Assembly (NCBI GenBank): GCA_947095585.1
Contig: OX352763.1
Span: 65,637,719 to 65,701,718, forward strand
From: Nephrocerus scutellatus
Lineage: Eukaryota > Arthropoda > Insecta > Diptera > Pipunculidae
Reading direction: 5' to 3'
Length of the DNA: 64,000 nt
Within the stretch, counting starts at the first letter, position 1, and every line of letters starts with the position of its first letter. Positions 9,720 through 21,259 of this stretch are shown in pieces. Under the pieces are notes generated by a model. It had not been told where the DNA came from. It saw only the letters and a program-made list of their open reading frames with translations, and made no database searches. The position numbers were made by a program, and so were the translations under genes.

Positions 9720-11213
9720 AGGATTGACCAGCACAAAAATAGCCCAGGTGAACATCCACAAGGCCAAAGGGTCAGCCGCAGTGACAATGAAAATGTTCAC
9801 ACCTAGGGCTTGTACTGGTCCAAAAACCCTGTTGATACAGGGGACAGATCCGAGGTCTGTCTAGCAGAGATGCAAAGGTGATGTACGATTTGGGGCATGA
9901 GGCCCCTCGGACCTGCATCATCATTAGAAATAGTATTAACCATCTATCTCTTTCAGAATTCATAAACCGGGACCTAGTAGCAGTTCAGTGCCAGTTAATA
10001 GGTGGAGGGTCTCCTCCGAGCTATCTCTATCGGATCATAGGATTATCCTATTCGAATTGCGAGGGCTTGTAGAGGAGGTAAAAGCTATTAAAAATCCTAG
10101 GACAAATTGGGAAGTTTTCAAAACCAATTTGAGGTACAATTTAGACCACATCTCAGTACAAAGAGTGGCCAAATGTCCACACGAGCTGTAATGTGCAGCT
10201 GATGAAGTGAATAGGGCAATCTCTGATGCGTATGAGTCGAGTTGCCCGGTAAGCTCTCCCAAAGGGAGCAATGAAGCTCGTTGGTTGAGCAAAAAGCTGT
10301 CAGACCTTCGAAGGCAAGTGAGGAAATTTTTAATTCCGCCAAGAGGAGGGGCATTTGGCAACAATACAGAGAAGCTCTTACAACACAGAGGTGAGAAGAG
10401 CCAAACGCAGCAGTTACCGCAACTTCTGCGAGGAAGTAGCCAATACTACAGCGTCTGCCAGACTGTTTAAAGCTATTGCAAAAGATGCTAAAATTATAAA
10501 GGCATCACTGTTCGACCAGAACGGAAAGTTCACAGAAAACGAGGAGCAAAGAGCCCTCCTTCTCTTGAGAACACACTTCCTTGCAAGCACAATGAACAGT
10601 AACGAACTCGGGATGGGCGTGAACCACCTAAGAGCTAGCAGAGAGGACTGGAAGAAAGCCTCGGACATTTGCACAGAGCAAAGAATCCGATGGGCAATCA
10701 AAAGCTTTTATCTCTATAAATCGGCAGGTGTAGACAGGATAATCCCTGCAGTTATGCAGGTCGGATTAGACAACCAAATCCAAAATCTAAAATTGATTAA
10801 CCATCACGAGTAGATGGTGCCAAGAGGTGGGACTCAGGGTAACCTCTAACAAGACCACACTCGTTCCCTTTACCAACAGAAGGAAGTTGGGGCATATACA
10901 CCCGATTACCCTAAATGGAGAAGAGATCACTATCAGCAAAGAGGTTAAATACCTGGGACTGATATTTGATAGTAGACTGCTCTGGAACAAACACCAACAA
11001 GCAGTGCTACAAAAATAATAAAAAAACAATCATGGTGTGCAAAAGGGTGGCAGGAAAATCGTGGGGAGTTAGCCCCAGAATAATGCACTGGATATACACC
11101 ATGATAGTTATTCCAATGATTACCTACGGAGTAGTTGCATGGGCGAACAGGACCAAGGTAAGAACCACGAAAAGGGAGTTGGAAAAAGTACAGAGACTGG
11201 CTTGCGTTTTAAT
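9720..11213 (+). pseudogene. LOA-clade ORF2 (endonuclease-reverse transcriptase), copy A
   Basis: Pieces in order are: an endonuclease start (KIAQVNIHKAKGSAAVTMKM near 9735-9795); DLGHEAPRTCIIIRNSI at about 9882-9930; an SLSDHRIILFEL segment with the catalytic SDH at about 10020-10060; RT N-terminal helices (10070-10480); RIRWAIKSFYLYKSAGVDRI (10680-10740); and then a jump to KTTLVPFTNRRKLGHIHP and KYLGLIFDSRLLW (10850-10990) and ITYGVVAWANRT (11115-11150). About 700 bases of RT palm, including the catalytic aspartate box, are missing at about 10800. The element stops abruptly at 11213, where BEL sequence starts. Endonuclease and RT together would nick DNA and copy element RNA into it; this copy cannot. 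Confidence 0.85.
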
Positions 11214-11214
11214 T

Positions 11215-11890
11215 TAATTCAAGTAAAAGGAGCAATTACTTTAAACAGTTATTAAAAGTCAGCCAAAATAAAATTGAATTAGAACAAGTTTTTGTTGTGG
11301 TATATTCGACTATTTTGATAATTATTGACAGGTAAAGAAGAAACATGAAATGAAAGTGAAACAACAGGGCCAATTTCTTATTGACCGACTCAACTCACCG
11401 CTTGCCGTGCGAATTGTAGGTACTCGCACAAAACCATCCTTGCCTGAATGAACGGCCGTTGCCTTCCAATTTCCATTGTAATAGTGGAAGGTTTAGATCC
11501 TGGAAAATTACGATCATTCCAATTTTGATATTTGGTGCCTTGTTCTGCCAATAATTTCGCTTCAGCAACTCGCAAAAGTATTCGGCAACCCATCTTGACC
11601 AGAAGGTTTTATAGATCTGGTTAACCTAGTAATATTAATTTAATAATTTTCAATTTATTTTGTAATCGTTGTCATCTGCTCGAAAGTGAATCTGACATTG
11701 TGTGTAATTCGCTTTAGGTGGAATTTTGTGACCTTGACCGCTGCTTCATAAATATCACCAAAATGAAAAGAGCCTGGCGGCGCAAACTGCCAAACAAACA
11801 CCAGGAATGTATTTCTTCGTCTAAATTATTGCTCATCAATAAATTCGCCAAATCGTGTAATTGGTTGTTTGCGCCAGTAAAATTACGCGC
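11215..11890 (-). pseudogene. BEL/Pao integrase fragment (copy of 21126-21810)
   Basis: The minus strand carries NFTGANNQLHDLANLL (the integrase core loop with the second catalytic region) at about 11830-11885, then a degraded PPRS-HFGG type segment. An integrase C-terminal part follows, with FWSRWVAEYFCELL and LNLPLLQWKLEGNGRS in one frame (about 11620-11450). It is over 97 percent alike to the stretch at 21126-21810 by eye. It joins LOA at 11213 and the second block at about 11891-11897. Confidence 0.8.
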
Positions 11891-11897
11891 CATACGC

Positions 11898-12288
11898 ACC
11901 ATACCCATAGGTCCTTTATTAAATTCAAAATAAAATAAAGATCGAAGAAATGTGATTAACAATATATATCACATTCCTCACGTTTGTAGCCGGTTTCAAT
12001 TTATTTTCTCAGAATTCTCTCTGATTCATTGAAAAAGCAATACGAAAAAACGAACACGAAAACTAAAACGACGCGAGTCCAAATGCTTTCGTCAATGAAT
12101 CATGGTCAGGGAAAACTACAAAAAACCATGACCAAGAAAATATTACAAATTTAAAAATAATGTAAATAATATTGATAAACAATTTATTAAAAATAAATAT
12201 TTCACAATCAATAAATAGCTTATGAGCACTTCATCCTTCATCTTCATTCTTCAGGAAGTTGTTAACGGCTAATTTGAAGGCCTGCAGA
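11898..12288. repeat. Noncoding left edge of duplicated block, copy B
   Basis: Repeats 4489-4870 almost base for base, starting at ACCATACCCATAGG. It has the same hairpin and AATAAA-type signals, and no coding content. Confidence 0.6.
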
Positions 12289-12729
12289 TTATAAGAATCG
12301 GGAAACACGGGATCGACCAATTGATTCCACATCGAAGAGACTCTCGGGAAAAAAAGAGGATTTAAAGTGTTGGGTTCTACATGAAAAAGGTTTTAAGGCA
12401 AATCTATGTTGATTGGACCTTACGAATGCTGGTTCTGGAGCTAAAGAACGGGTTTCTAAAGAACATCTACCGTTGTAAAATTTGTAGAAAAGAGATAAAG
12501 CTCCTACATTACGTCTGTGCTCCAAAGTATCAAGAGACGAAGTAATGGATACATCGTTTAATAAACGGATAACTCTTTTCTGAATTCCATCAAGATAAAC
12601 CAAATGCGATCGTGGAGCCCCACCCCATACATATAAATTAAATTCTAAAATTGGTCTAACATAAGATTTATATAATATTAATACTTCAGAGGGAGTGAAG
12701 TACAAGTTACAACGTCTTATGGAGCCCAA
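12289..12729 (-). pseudogene. CR1/Jockey-group RT C-terminal end, copy B
   Basis: The same protein as at 4854-5311 but uninterrupted for 146 codons, including the tail that is frameshifted in copy A. It begins GSIRRCNLYFTPSEVLILYK and includes RPILEFNLYVWGGAPRS. Still only the 3' end of a non-LTR RT, so non-functional. Confidence 0.8.
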
Positions 12730-14337
12730 ACATTGGCTCGCTCTATGATATGTAAATCATCTTTGATATTGAAATATGGCATTGTTATTTTTTCAATTGA
12801 TTTTTTATTTGAAAGCCAACCTGACTGAATATAATTTTTACAAAGGATTGAATCATTCAATGAAGCATTCCGAATTTGTTGCAATTTTGCAGAAGACACT
12901 GAAAGGTTTGAGATCACAATGAAGGGTTAAATCCCTATCAAATTCGGTAAGTGAAGTTTCCGGTAAAGCTGCTCTGGAAAGAGTGTCCGCCGTAAACATC
13001 TCTTTACCAGGTTTGAAAATGACGAACAGATCATATGTTTGAAGCCTTAGCATAAATCTTTGGAGTCTTGCAGTACCTTGTGTATAGGTTTATCAAAGAG
13101 AGACACTAGCGGCTTGTGATCCGTTTCAACGATCACATTCCTACATTAGGGTCGTAAAAAGTAAGCATAGGTGCATTCGAAATAATTTCTTTAAACTTAA
13201 GAAATTCTTTTTCGTGTGCATCGTTCTAATGCCACTGAATTTCTTTTTCAAAAGATAAATGTTTTCAAATAAACCGAGATAACTGACCATTCCTAGGAAT
13301 CGTTGCAAGTCTGCTACAGATTTTGGTCGGGGCATATTGCAAATCGCTTTTATTTTAGAATCATCTGGTTTGATTCCATCTTTATTAAAAATATGACCTA
13401 TAAATTTTCATTCGTTGACACAAATTTTTGATTTTGACTGGTTATATTTTAGACCTATTGATCACGCTCCCTCTAATACTTTATTTAAAATTTCATTTTG
13501 TTTTTCCAAAGAATCAGCAAAAATTAAAAAATCGTCAATAAAAATCATCACACCCTCTATATCGAAAAAGCTATTGACCATTTGATGAAAAATTTCAGGT
13601 GCGGATTTTATACCGTGTGGAATTCTTAAAAATCTATACCTCCCGAACGGAGTTATAAAAGGTCATGCCTTTGATGATTCCTCATCGAGTGGAATAATCC
13701 AAAAACCTGAGTTGGCGTCGAGCGACGTAAAATATGTTGCTCCACTCAGTTTAGCTTTAAAATCATCTAAACTGGGAAACTGGAAATGCGATCGAAGAAT
13801 CGCCTTGTAAAGATTTCTGGGATCGAGACATAACCATAATTTCCCTTAGGTTTCTTAACAAGAACGATTGAATTAACCCAATTTGTTGGCTTATCGACCC
13901 TGACAATGACATTCAATTTTTCCATTCGTAAAAGCTATTCTTTAAGAGAATCTAATAAACTAAATGGAACTTTTCGCGGACAGTCAATCTCTGGAATTGC
14001 GGCGAGATTAATTTGTAAATGACACTCAGTTTTTAATAAACCTAGACCTTGAAACACATCGCTAAATTTAGAAAATATTTTAGAATAATTTGAATCATTA
14101 CTTAATTTAGAAATATAATTTTTTGAATCAGAAAATTTATTTTTATTATAACATTTTAAATTTTCATCTACCTTTTTGATTAAAAATTAGTTGAATAGAC
14201 GACTGAAAACCAATAATAGCTTGACATTTTAAATCCAGGACGTAAAAAGAATTTTGTAGTAATGACCTCGGTGTTGAAAATTTAAACTGCAATATCCAAT
14301 GACGGAAGAACTTCTCTGCTGAAGGTCATGATTTTTG
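12717..14337 (-). pseudogene. gypsy copy B RNase H and reverse transcriptase
   Basis: Copy of 5299-6990 with a deletion of about 190 bp at 13143 that removes most of RNase H (the VDASKGAVGA motif region present in copy A). The RNase H tail (LQTYDLFVIFKPGKEMFTAD), the RFLGMVSYLGLFENI segment (13290-13335) and the RT box region near 13510-13560 are present. It shares most inactivating stops with copy A, so decay predates the duplication. Confidence 0.85.
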
Positions 14338-14339
14338 TA

Positions 14340-14454
14340 AAGGGTGTTTTTTTGGGAGGTTTGTTTTTCCGATAGATGTCGTTTTATTTTATGACAGTTG
14401 TTTTGACAGCTCAAAGTGGCATTTCTACTCAGTATTGTTTGGCAAATCATTATG

Positions 14455-14487
<33 letters not shown>

Positions 14488-14662
14488 ACATTATATCTAA
14501 CGGGTGTTTTTTTAAGAGGTTGCCGATTTTTTTTTTGAATAAAACACATATAAAATTATGAAATGACCAAAATTTTTTTTTATTTGGTAGATAATTTTTT
14601 GGCATTTAACATTTAAACACAATTTCTGGCATATGGCTACCACGACTATTTTTCACAAATGT

Positions 14663-14695
<33 letters not shown>

Positions 14696-14810
14696 CATAA
14701 TGATTTGCCAAACAATACTGAGTAGAAATGCCACTTTGAGCTGTCAAAACAACTGTCATAAAATAAAACGACATCTATCGGAAAAACAAACCTCCCAAAA
14801 AAACACCCGT
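14340..14810. mobile_element. Foldback DNA element with TA target duplication (Tc1/mariner-type MITE, inferred)
   Basis: A 471-bp element absent from the matching place in copy A (near 7088), flanked by TA at 14338-14339 and 14811-14812. The arms (about 14340-14491 and 14659-14810) are near-perfect inverted repeats of about 150 bp, each starting A(A/C)GGGTGTTTTTTTGGGAGG and each ending in a 31-base A or T run. The loop holds a second end-like sequence, TAACGGGTGTTTTTTTAAG, at 14498-14516. TA duplication and terminal repeats suggest mobilisation by a Tc1/mariner-type transposase. No transposase is encoded. Confidence 0.85.
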
Positions 14811-14931
14811 TAGAACTTCATGACTTTAACTCCACTCCCAATTTTCTCGAACTGCTGATTTTAAATTATGTTAGCTTGGGCACCTTTGTCTATTTGACAT
14901 TGCACTGAAGAACCGTTTATATGAATAGGCA

Positions 14932-15880
14932 CTATCCATCTACCTGTTTGTGCTTGTGATAACGATAAAAATGCATTATCCCAATAAATAACTGAGAAGT
15001 TTCTTCTGAAATCTCATCGTAATCGGAATCAATGTCAACATTTTGTATGTATGCATTTTTGTTGGTGTTGTTTTTGCACATTTTAGCGAAGTGGTTCATG
15101 CGTTTACAGTTGTTGCACCTCACTCCCAGAGCTGGGCATTCACTTCTATGAACGCTTATAATATGACGAACTGTTTTGTGTTTTATTATGTACTTGATGG
15201 CTTGGTACATATGATGACGGTCGGCTGTTATGTGAAGTTCGTATGTTATTCTTGTTAGAGAGAGACAAATTATTTGTGTGCTGACGGTTATGTAGCTTTG
15301 AAGATGAACGGTGAATAGCGGCGATGACGTTGTTGCTGCTGTTTTTTCTTGCTAGCTGCTGTTGTTGTGCTTGGCCTTTTGTTGCTTCCATTGTTTTTGC
15401 AATGTCGATGGCATTATCGAATTTTATGTCACCTTCATTCAGTAATCGTTCTTTGATGTTTGAAAAATTATTATTCAAACCACAAACAAAAATATCACGG
15501 ACTAAATCTTCTCTTAGGTCTTTAAAATCACACGACAGGCTTAGATTTTTCAAGACTGTGATATATTCGTCGATTGACTTAAATTTTTTTTTTGGGACCT
15601 TGTGAAGAATTTATGGCGCTCCATAACGTTGTTGACTTTGGGAAGAAAATAGGCCCCCATTTCCAATTAATTTGTCATATTTGACCAAGTCAAGGTCCTC
15701 GTTGAAGGAATTGAAGATTTCCAAAGAATCTGGCCCCATACAATGAAGTAGAATTGCGACTTTTCGTTTATCGCCTTGTTCTTCCAGATTCGATGCTCGA
15801 AGAAAACTTTTAAATTGATTCAAAAAAAATTTTCCACGTGGATGGTAGGTTCGTAGATTTTAGGTTGATCGGTGAAATGG
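14932..15880 (-). pseudogene. gypsy copy B gag
   Basis: Capsid start at 15823 (FLRASNLEEQGDKRKVAILL), capsid end at 15553-15146, and an open segment 15210-14932 carrying the zinc knuckle CNNCKRMNHFAKMC followed by an acidic stretch (DIDSDYDEISEE). Same breaks as copy A apart from a few substitutions and one-base changes. The protease remnant lies between 14813 and 14932 and upstream of the foldback insert. Confidence 0.8.
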
Positions 15881-16210
15881 ATGCCGAAATATTATTCACT
15901 ATGGCTAACGCGTTTGCAGTTGAATTCGGCGGGCCTGTAATTTTTTTTCACAGTTTATAATTTATTGACTTCGAATTTTCTGTTAGAAACCGACAAACAA
16001 AATATAATATCATTTAATTATATTATTTGCTCACATCTGGCACCATATTGTATTTATATGATAAAAGAAAGACACGTTTAATTTACTTATAACAAAGGTC
16101 TTTATTCAACGACTGACGAATTCTTAATGCCAGAATATACTGACTGTTCTAATCATAGGTATACATACTTAACTAGGTTATAAACATGTTTATATAGAAC
16201 CATAGTATAA

Positions 16211-16507
16211 TTGTTATTATACAACACCTTGATCGGAGCGCAGAATGAGGGGCTCCACACGAAATCGTGGAAGGTGATCGGTTGCCGGGGGGAAGGAGAT
16301 ATCACACTCGCTACCATCTCCATCGACTTCCGCAGCCGAGAGTCGATAAAATCCGCGGGCCACTCACTGAGATACCGTAACGGAAAAATATCGGTGAGCG
16401 GCCTCAGGAGGAAAGAGGGCGGAGAAGGGGCAGAAAGACCATCCCGCGCCAACCTCAGAGAGCTCAGATGGAATGAAAGGTGCGGAAGGAGAATAGGGAG
16501 CAAATGA
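16211..16507 (+). pseudogene. LOA ORF1 C-terminal end, third copy
   Basis: Same 98 codons as 8481-8777; it starts within LTR sequence, so the first residues are not ORF1. Confidence 0.45.
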
Positions 16508-17009
16508 AGTCTCCACTATGGAGGACCTTGCTACCCTTCCTCAACAGAGCATCTCACTTGAGGAGTTGGAGGAGGACCGACTTGTAGAGGAAGACGAGCT
16601 GCTGGAGGTTAGAAGCGGGAGAGGGGCAATCGCCCCCTCCGTTCTATAGAAGAATTGACCAGCACAAAAATAGCCCAGGTGAACATCCACAAGGCCAAAG
16701 GGTCAGCCGCAGTGACAATGAAAATGTTCACACCTAGGGCTTGTACTGGTCAGTTTATAATTTATTGACTTCGAATTTTCTGTTAGAAACCGACAAACAA
16801 AATATAATATCAATTAATTATATTATTTGCTCACATCGGCACCATATTGTATTTATATGATAAAAGAAAGACACGTTTAATTTACTTATAACAAAGGTCT
16901 TTATTCAACGACTGACGAATTCTTAATGCCAGAATATACTGACTGTTCTAATCATAGGTATACATACTTAACTAGGTTATAAACATGTTTATATAGAACC
17001 ATAGTATAA

Positions 17010-17306
17010 TTGTTATTATACAACACCTTGATCGGAGCGCAGAATGAGGGGCTCCACACGAAATCGTGGAAGGTGATCGGTTGCCGGGGGGAAGGAGATA
17101 TCACACTCGCTACCATCTCCATCGACTTCCGCAGCCGAGAGTCGATAAAATCCGCGGGCCACTCACTGAGATACCGTAACGGAAAAATATCGGTGAGCGG
17201 CCTCAGGAGGAAAGAGGGCGGAGAAGGGGCAGAAAGACCATCCCGCGCCAACCTCAGAGAGCTCAGATTGAATGAAAGGTGCGGAAGGAGAATAGGGAGC
17301 AAATGA
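17010..17306 (+). pseudogene. LOA ORF1 C-terminal end, fourth copy
   Basis: Same frame with a W to L change near the end; contiguous with LOA ORF2 copy B. Confidence 0.45.
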
Positions 17307-17449
17307 AGTCTCCACTATGGAGGACCTTGCTACCCTTCCTCAACAGAGCATCTCACTTTAGGAGTTGGAGGAGGACCGACTTGTAGAGGAAGACGAGCTG
17401 CTGGAGGTTAGAAGCGGGAGAGGGGCAATCGCCCCCTACGTTCTATAGA

Positions 17450-20400
17450 AGGATTGACCAGCACAAAAATAGCCCAGGTGAACATCCACAAGGCCAAAGG
17501 GTCAGCCGCAGTGACAATGAAAATGTTCACACCTAGGGCTTGTACTGGTCCAAAAACCCTGTTGCTACAGGGGACAGATCCGAGGTCTGTCTAGCAGAGA
17601 TGCAAAGGTGATGTACGATTTGGGGCATGAGGCCCCTCGGACCTGCATCATCATTAGAAATAGTATTAAACTTCTATCTCTTTCAGAATTCATAAACCGG
17701 GACCTAGTAGCAGTTCAGTGCCAGTTAATAGGTGGAGGGTCTCCTCCGAGCAATCTCTATCGGATCATAGGATTATCCTATTCGAATTGCGAGGGCTTGT
17801 AGAGGAGGTAAAAACTATTAAAAATCCTAGGACAAATTGGGAAGTTTTCAAAACCAATTTAAGGTACAATTTAGACCACATCTCAGTACAAAGAGTGGCC
17901 AAATGTCCACACGAGCTGAAATGTGCAGCTGATGAAGTGAATAGGGCAATCTCTGATGCGTATGAGTCGAGTTGCCCGGTAAGCTCTCCCAAAGGGAGCA
18001 ATGAAGCTCGTTGGTTGAGCAAAAAGCTGTCAGACCTTCGAAGGCAAGTGAGGAAATTTTTCAAATCCGCCAAGAGGAGGGGCATTTGGCAACAATACAG
18101 AGAAGCTCTTACAACACAGAGGTGAAAAGAGCCAAACGCAGCAGTTACCGCAACTTCTGCGAGGAAGTAGCCAATACTACAGCGTCTGCCAGACTGTTTA
18201 AAGCTATTACAAAAGATGCTAAAATTATAAAGGCATCACTGTTCGACCAGAACGGAAAGTTCACAGAAAACGAGGAGCAAAGAGCCCTCCTTCTCTTGAG
18301 AACACACTTCCTTGCAAGCACAATGAACAGTAACGAACTCGGGATGGGCGTGAACCACCTAAGAGCTAGCAGAGAGGACTGGAAGAAAGCCTCGGACATT
18401 TGCACAGAGCAAAGAATCCGATGGGCAATCAAAAGCTTTTATCCCTATAAATCGGCAGGTGTGGACAGGATAATCCCTGCAGTTATGCAGGTCGGATTAG
18501 ACAACCAAATCCAAAATCTAAAATTGATTAACCATCACGAGTAGATGGTGCCAAGAGAACGGAAAGTTCACAGAAAACGAGGAGCAAAGAGCCCTCCTTC
18601 TCTTGAGAACACACTTCCTTGCAAGCACAATGAACAGTAACGAACTCGGGATGGGCGTGAACCACCTAAGAGCTAGCAGAGAGGACTGGAAGAAAGCCTC
18701 GGACATTTGCACAGAGCAAAGAATCCGATGGGCAATCAAAAGCTTTTATCCCTATAAATCGGCAGGTGTGGACAGGATAATCCCTGCAGTTATGCAGGTC
18801 GGATTAGACAACCAAATCCAAAATCTAAAATTGATTAACCATCACCAGTAGATAGTGCCAAGAGGTGGGACTCAGGGTAACCTCTAACAAGACCACACTC
18901 GTTCCCTTTACCAACAGAAGGAAGTTGGGGCATATACACCCGATTACCCTAAATGGAGAAGAGATCACTATCAGAAAAGAGGTTAAATACCTGGGACTGA
19001 TATTTGATAGTAGACTGCTCTGGAACAAACACCAACAAGCAGTGCTACAAAAATAATAAAAAAACAATCATGGTGTGCAAAAGGGTGGCAGGAAAATCGT
19101 GGGGAGTTAGCCCCAGAATAATGCACTGGATATACACCATGATAGTTATTCCAATGATTACCTACGGAGTAGTTGCATGGGCGAACAGGACCAAGGTAAG
19201 AACCACGAAAAGGGAGTTGGAAAAAGTACAGAGACTGGCCTGCGTTTTAATTACAGGGGTCATGAGAACCTGCCCAACAGCGGGCATGGAGGAAATCCTT
19301 GGGCTTCTCCCACTACACTTAGTGGTAGAGAGCAAGTCCATGGAAACCAAGTTAGGTTTGATCAAGGTAGGCTGCTTCACGGACAGCAAGGAAAGGGGGA
19401 TATTAGAACTACTTACCAAGCTGATTACTCTAGCGAGCATGCCGTGCGATAACATGGTGCGGAAGCTTGAGTTCAAAAAGAAAAAGAGAAATGACCATCA
19501 AGAAGGAATTCAGGTCAGAAACTGAATACCAGAAACATCCGGGTGCCATAAAGTGATATATGGATGGATCAAAGAAGGCAGAAGGCACGGGTGCTGGAAT
19601 ATATGGACCACGAACCAAACACTCCATATCGATGGGGGTGTATCCGAGTATATTCCAGGTAGAAGTACATTCCATTGAAAGATGTGCTCACTTCAATCTG
19701 GAAAGGAACTACATGAGGCAGGAAATAGCAATCATGACAGACAGCCAAGCTGCTTTAAAAGCTCTAGACGCATTCCACGTCACATCAAAACTGGTGGAGG
19801 AATGCAAGGCGGAGCTTAACAGGCAAAGTATGTTTATACTGGGTGCCGCGACACACCGGCATAGAAGGCAACGAAGCTGCGGATAGGCTCGCGAATAAAG
19901 GAAGGAAAAAAACTCCGCTTGTAGGGCCAGAACCCTTCTGTGGCATAGGGTACCACATAATGCGGGATGAGGTACGCAGTATTGGTAAGGCAGCCGCTTC
20001 CGAAAGATGAGAGAATCTCCCAAGCCTACGGCAAGGAAAGGAAATGTTGGGGAATTATAACCCAAAGAGGTCCCGCCTAATATTGGGACTAAGAAGAATC
20101 ATTACGGGTTTCCTAACAGGACATTGCAAACTGAAGGGGCACCTTAAGAAGTTAAAAATAGAAGAGGATGGAAGCTGCATATTCTGTGGGGAGGCGGAGG
20201 AGAACCCATGGCATCTACTCAACGAGTGCGGAGCAACGATCCATCAGAGAAGAGACCACTTGGGAACCCACGCAATCTCGGAGTCTGTGCGGCATTCACT
20301 GAACCCGCTCCATATTATTGGATTCTTAAGAAGCATTGGTATGGACGGGGTGCTATAGGGACGGGCATGCACTGGCTCTATAGCACTAGTCAGAGGGGAG

Positions 20401-20455
20401 CGCAATAGATCCATATGGGTCGAAGGGCTACAACACCCCATTTTATCATCATCAA
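17450..20455 (+). pseudogene. LOA-clade ORF2, copy B, with RNase H and 3' end
   Basis: Endonuclease (DLGHEAPRTCIIIRNSIK, SLSDHRIILFEL) and RT N-terminal helices to 18544 are present. A 307-bp tandem duplication (18251-18557, 18558-18864) follows, then the RT thumb (ITYGVVAWANRT, VMRTCPTAGMEEILGLLPLH) to about 19500. RNase H starts YMDGSKKAEGTGAGIYG (19558 on) and has TDSQAALKAL and a frameshifted GIEGNEAADRLAN. A C-terminal cysteine segment CIFCGEAEENPWHLLNECG (20180-20235) comes before a stop at 20356. The RT palm with the catalytic box is missing, as in copy A. The 3' end is at about 20455, after ATCATCATCA. The domain order (endonuclease, RT, RNase H, zinc-like end) is that of the LOA clade. 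Confidence 0.85.
18251..18864 (+). repeat. 307-bp direct tandem duplication inside LOA copy B
   Basis: Two units starting AACGGAAAGTTCACAG at 18251 and 18558, nearly identical. Present only in block B, so it is younger than the block duplication. Confidence 0.9.
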
Positions 20456-20458
20456 TAC

Positions 20459-20760
20459 AACCCTTCCAGCCGGTCCTTCAAGCCACCAAAGAATTCGAGA
20501 AAGTGGAAACCAACATCAAGACTTTTCCAAATAAGGAAAGTTTGTCTCCCCCTAAAATCGATTTAAGCGAGAAAGTCCCAAAAGATCCTCGCCTCGCTAT
20601 TCTCAAGTAAAAACTCTCAGATTAACTGAATGGATATGACTGGGACTTCTGGGATCATCGGTACTGGTGTTTTGGAGTAGGAAGTGTATGCATCATACTC
20701 TGCATCACTCTCTGCTGGGAGTTTGTTTATGACAACAAAAAATAATAACATAACAAAACA
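20459..20760 (+). pseudogene. Possible C-terminal end of the roo-like env
   Basis: One plus-strand frame reads PFQPVLQATKEFEKVETNIK and ends at a stop near 20608. A second frame, from about 20625, reads YDWDFWDHRYWCFGVGSV followed by hydrophobic residues (CIILCITLCWEF) and charged residues before stops. This looks like the membrane-spanning tail of an env protein. Position and strand fit the env gene cut at 2434, which would make everything between them nested sequence. The 71-codon minus ORF at 20617-20832 is probably a shadow. Assignment is tentative. Confidence 0.35.
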
Positions 20761-21125
20761 CAAAATGCAAAGTAACAGAAATAGACTATTAAGCATTTTT
20801 GTACTGTAAGTCAATTGTTGTGTACTCCGCAACGAATATGGGTCATCATCCGCATCATTTCCGCATTTGTTTGCAGTCGTTTAAGACACACGTGCATAGG
20901 CCTTTTCACCTTTTCCTCTTCCTAATTTAATAACGCCCGCGCTGTGCTAAGGGTGAAAATCCCTTTAGTGTGTACATTATAAAAAAAAACTGCACAATAA
21001 TCAACGCGGGAAATAATTTATAAGCATAAATTGCACAATAATAAGGAAATTAGCATAATAGATTCAGAATCAAATAGCTTTTTTTTTCAATTTAATTGGA
21101 TCTCCCTCCATTGGATCCAAGGTAA
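20761..21125. other. Noncoding stretch, perhaps 3' flank or LTR of the roo-like element
   Basis: No coding signal. It contains CTGTGCTAAGGGTGAAAATCC and A-rich runs (20980-21010). It lies between the putative env tail and the minus-strand BEL element, where a 3' LTR of the plus-strand element would be expected, but no second copy is in the window to prove it. Confidence 0.3.
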
Positions 21126-21259
21126 TTTCAAGTAAAAGGAGCAATTACTTTAAACAGTTATTAAAAGTCAGCCAAAATAAAATTGAATTAGAACAAGTTT
21201 TTGTTGTGGTATATTCGACTATTTTGATAATTATTGACTGTTAAAGAAGAAACATGAAA

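Larger units (their letters stand above)
8222..9819. repeat. 799-bp chimeric tandem duplication (gypsy leader + LTR + LOA), block A
   Basis: Two head-to-tail units, 8222-9020 and 9021-9819, each hold about 97 bp of gypsy leader, the 178-bp LTR and about 524 bp of LOA ORF1/ORF2 junction. They differ at only a few positions. The unit was formed after the gypsy-LOA junction existed. The same pair recurs at 15952-17549. Confidence 0.9.
15952..17549. repeat. 799-bp chimeric tandem duplication, block B
   Basis: Units 15952-16750 and 16751-17549 match 8222-9020 and 9021-9819. The tandem duplication therefore happened before the larger block duplication. LTR copies are at 16049-16226 and 16848-17025, and LOA ORF1 ends at 16211-16507 and 17010-17306. 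Confidence 0.9.

Noticed and set aside
20617..20832. 71-codon minus frame with one hydrophobic helix
   Set aside because: Probably antisense to the roo-like env tail; no ribosome context or homology supports it.
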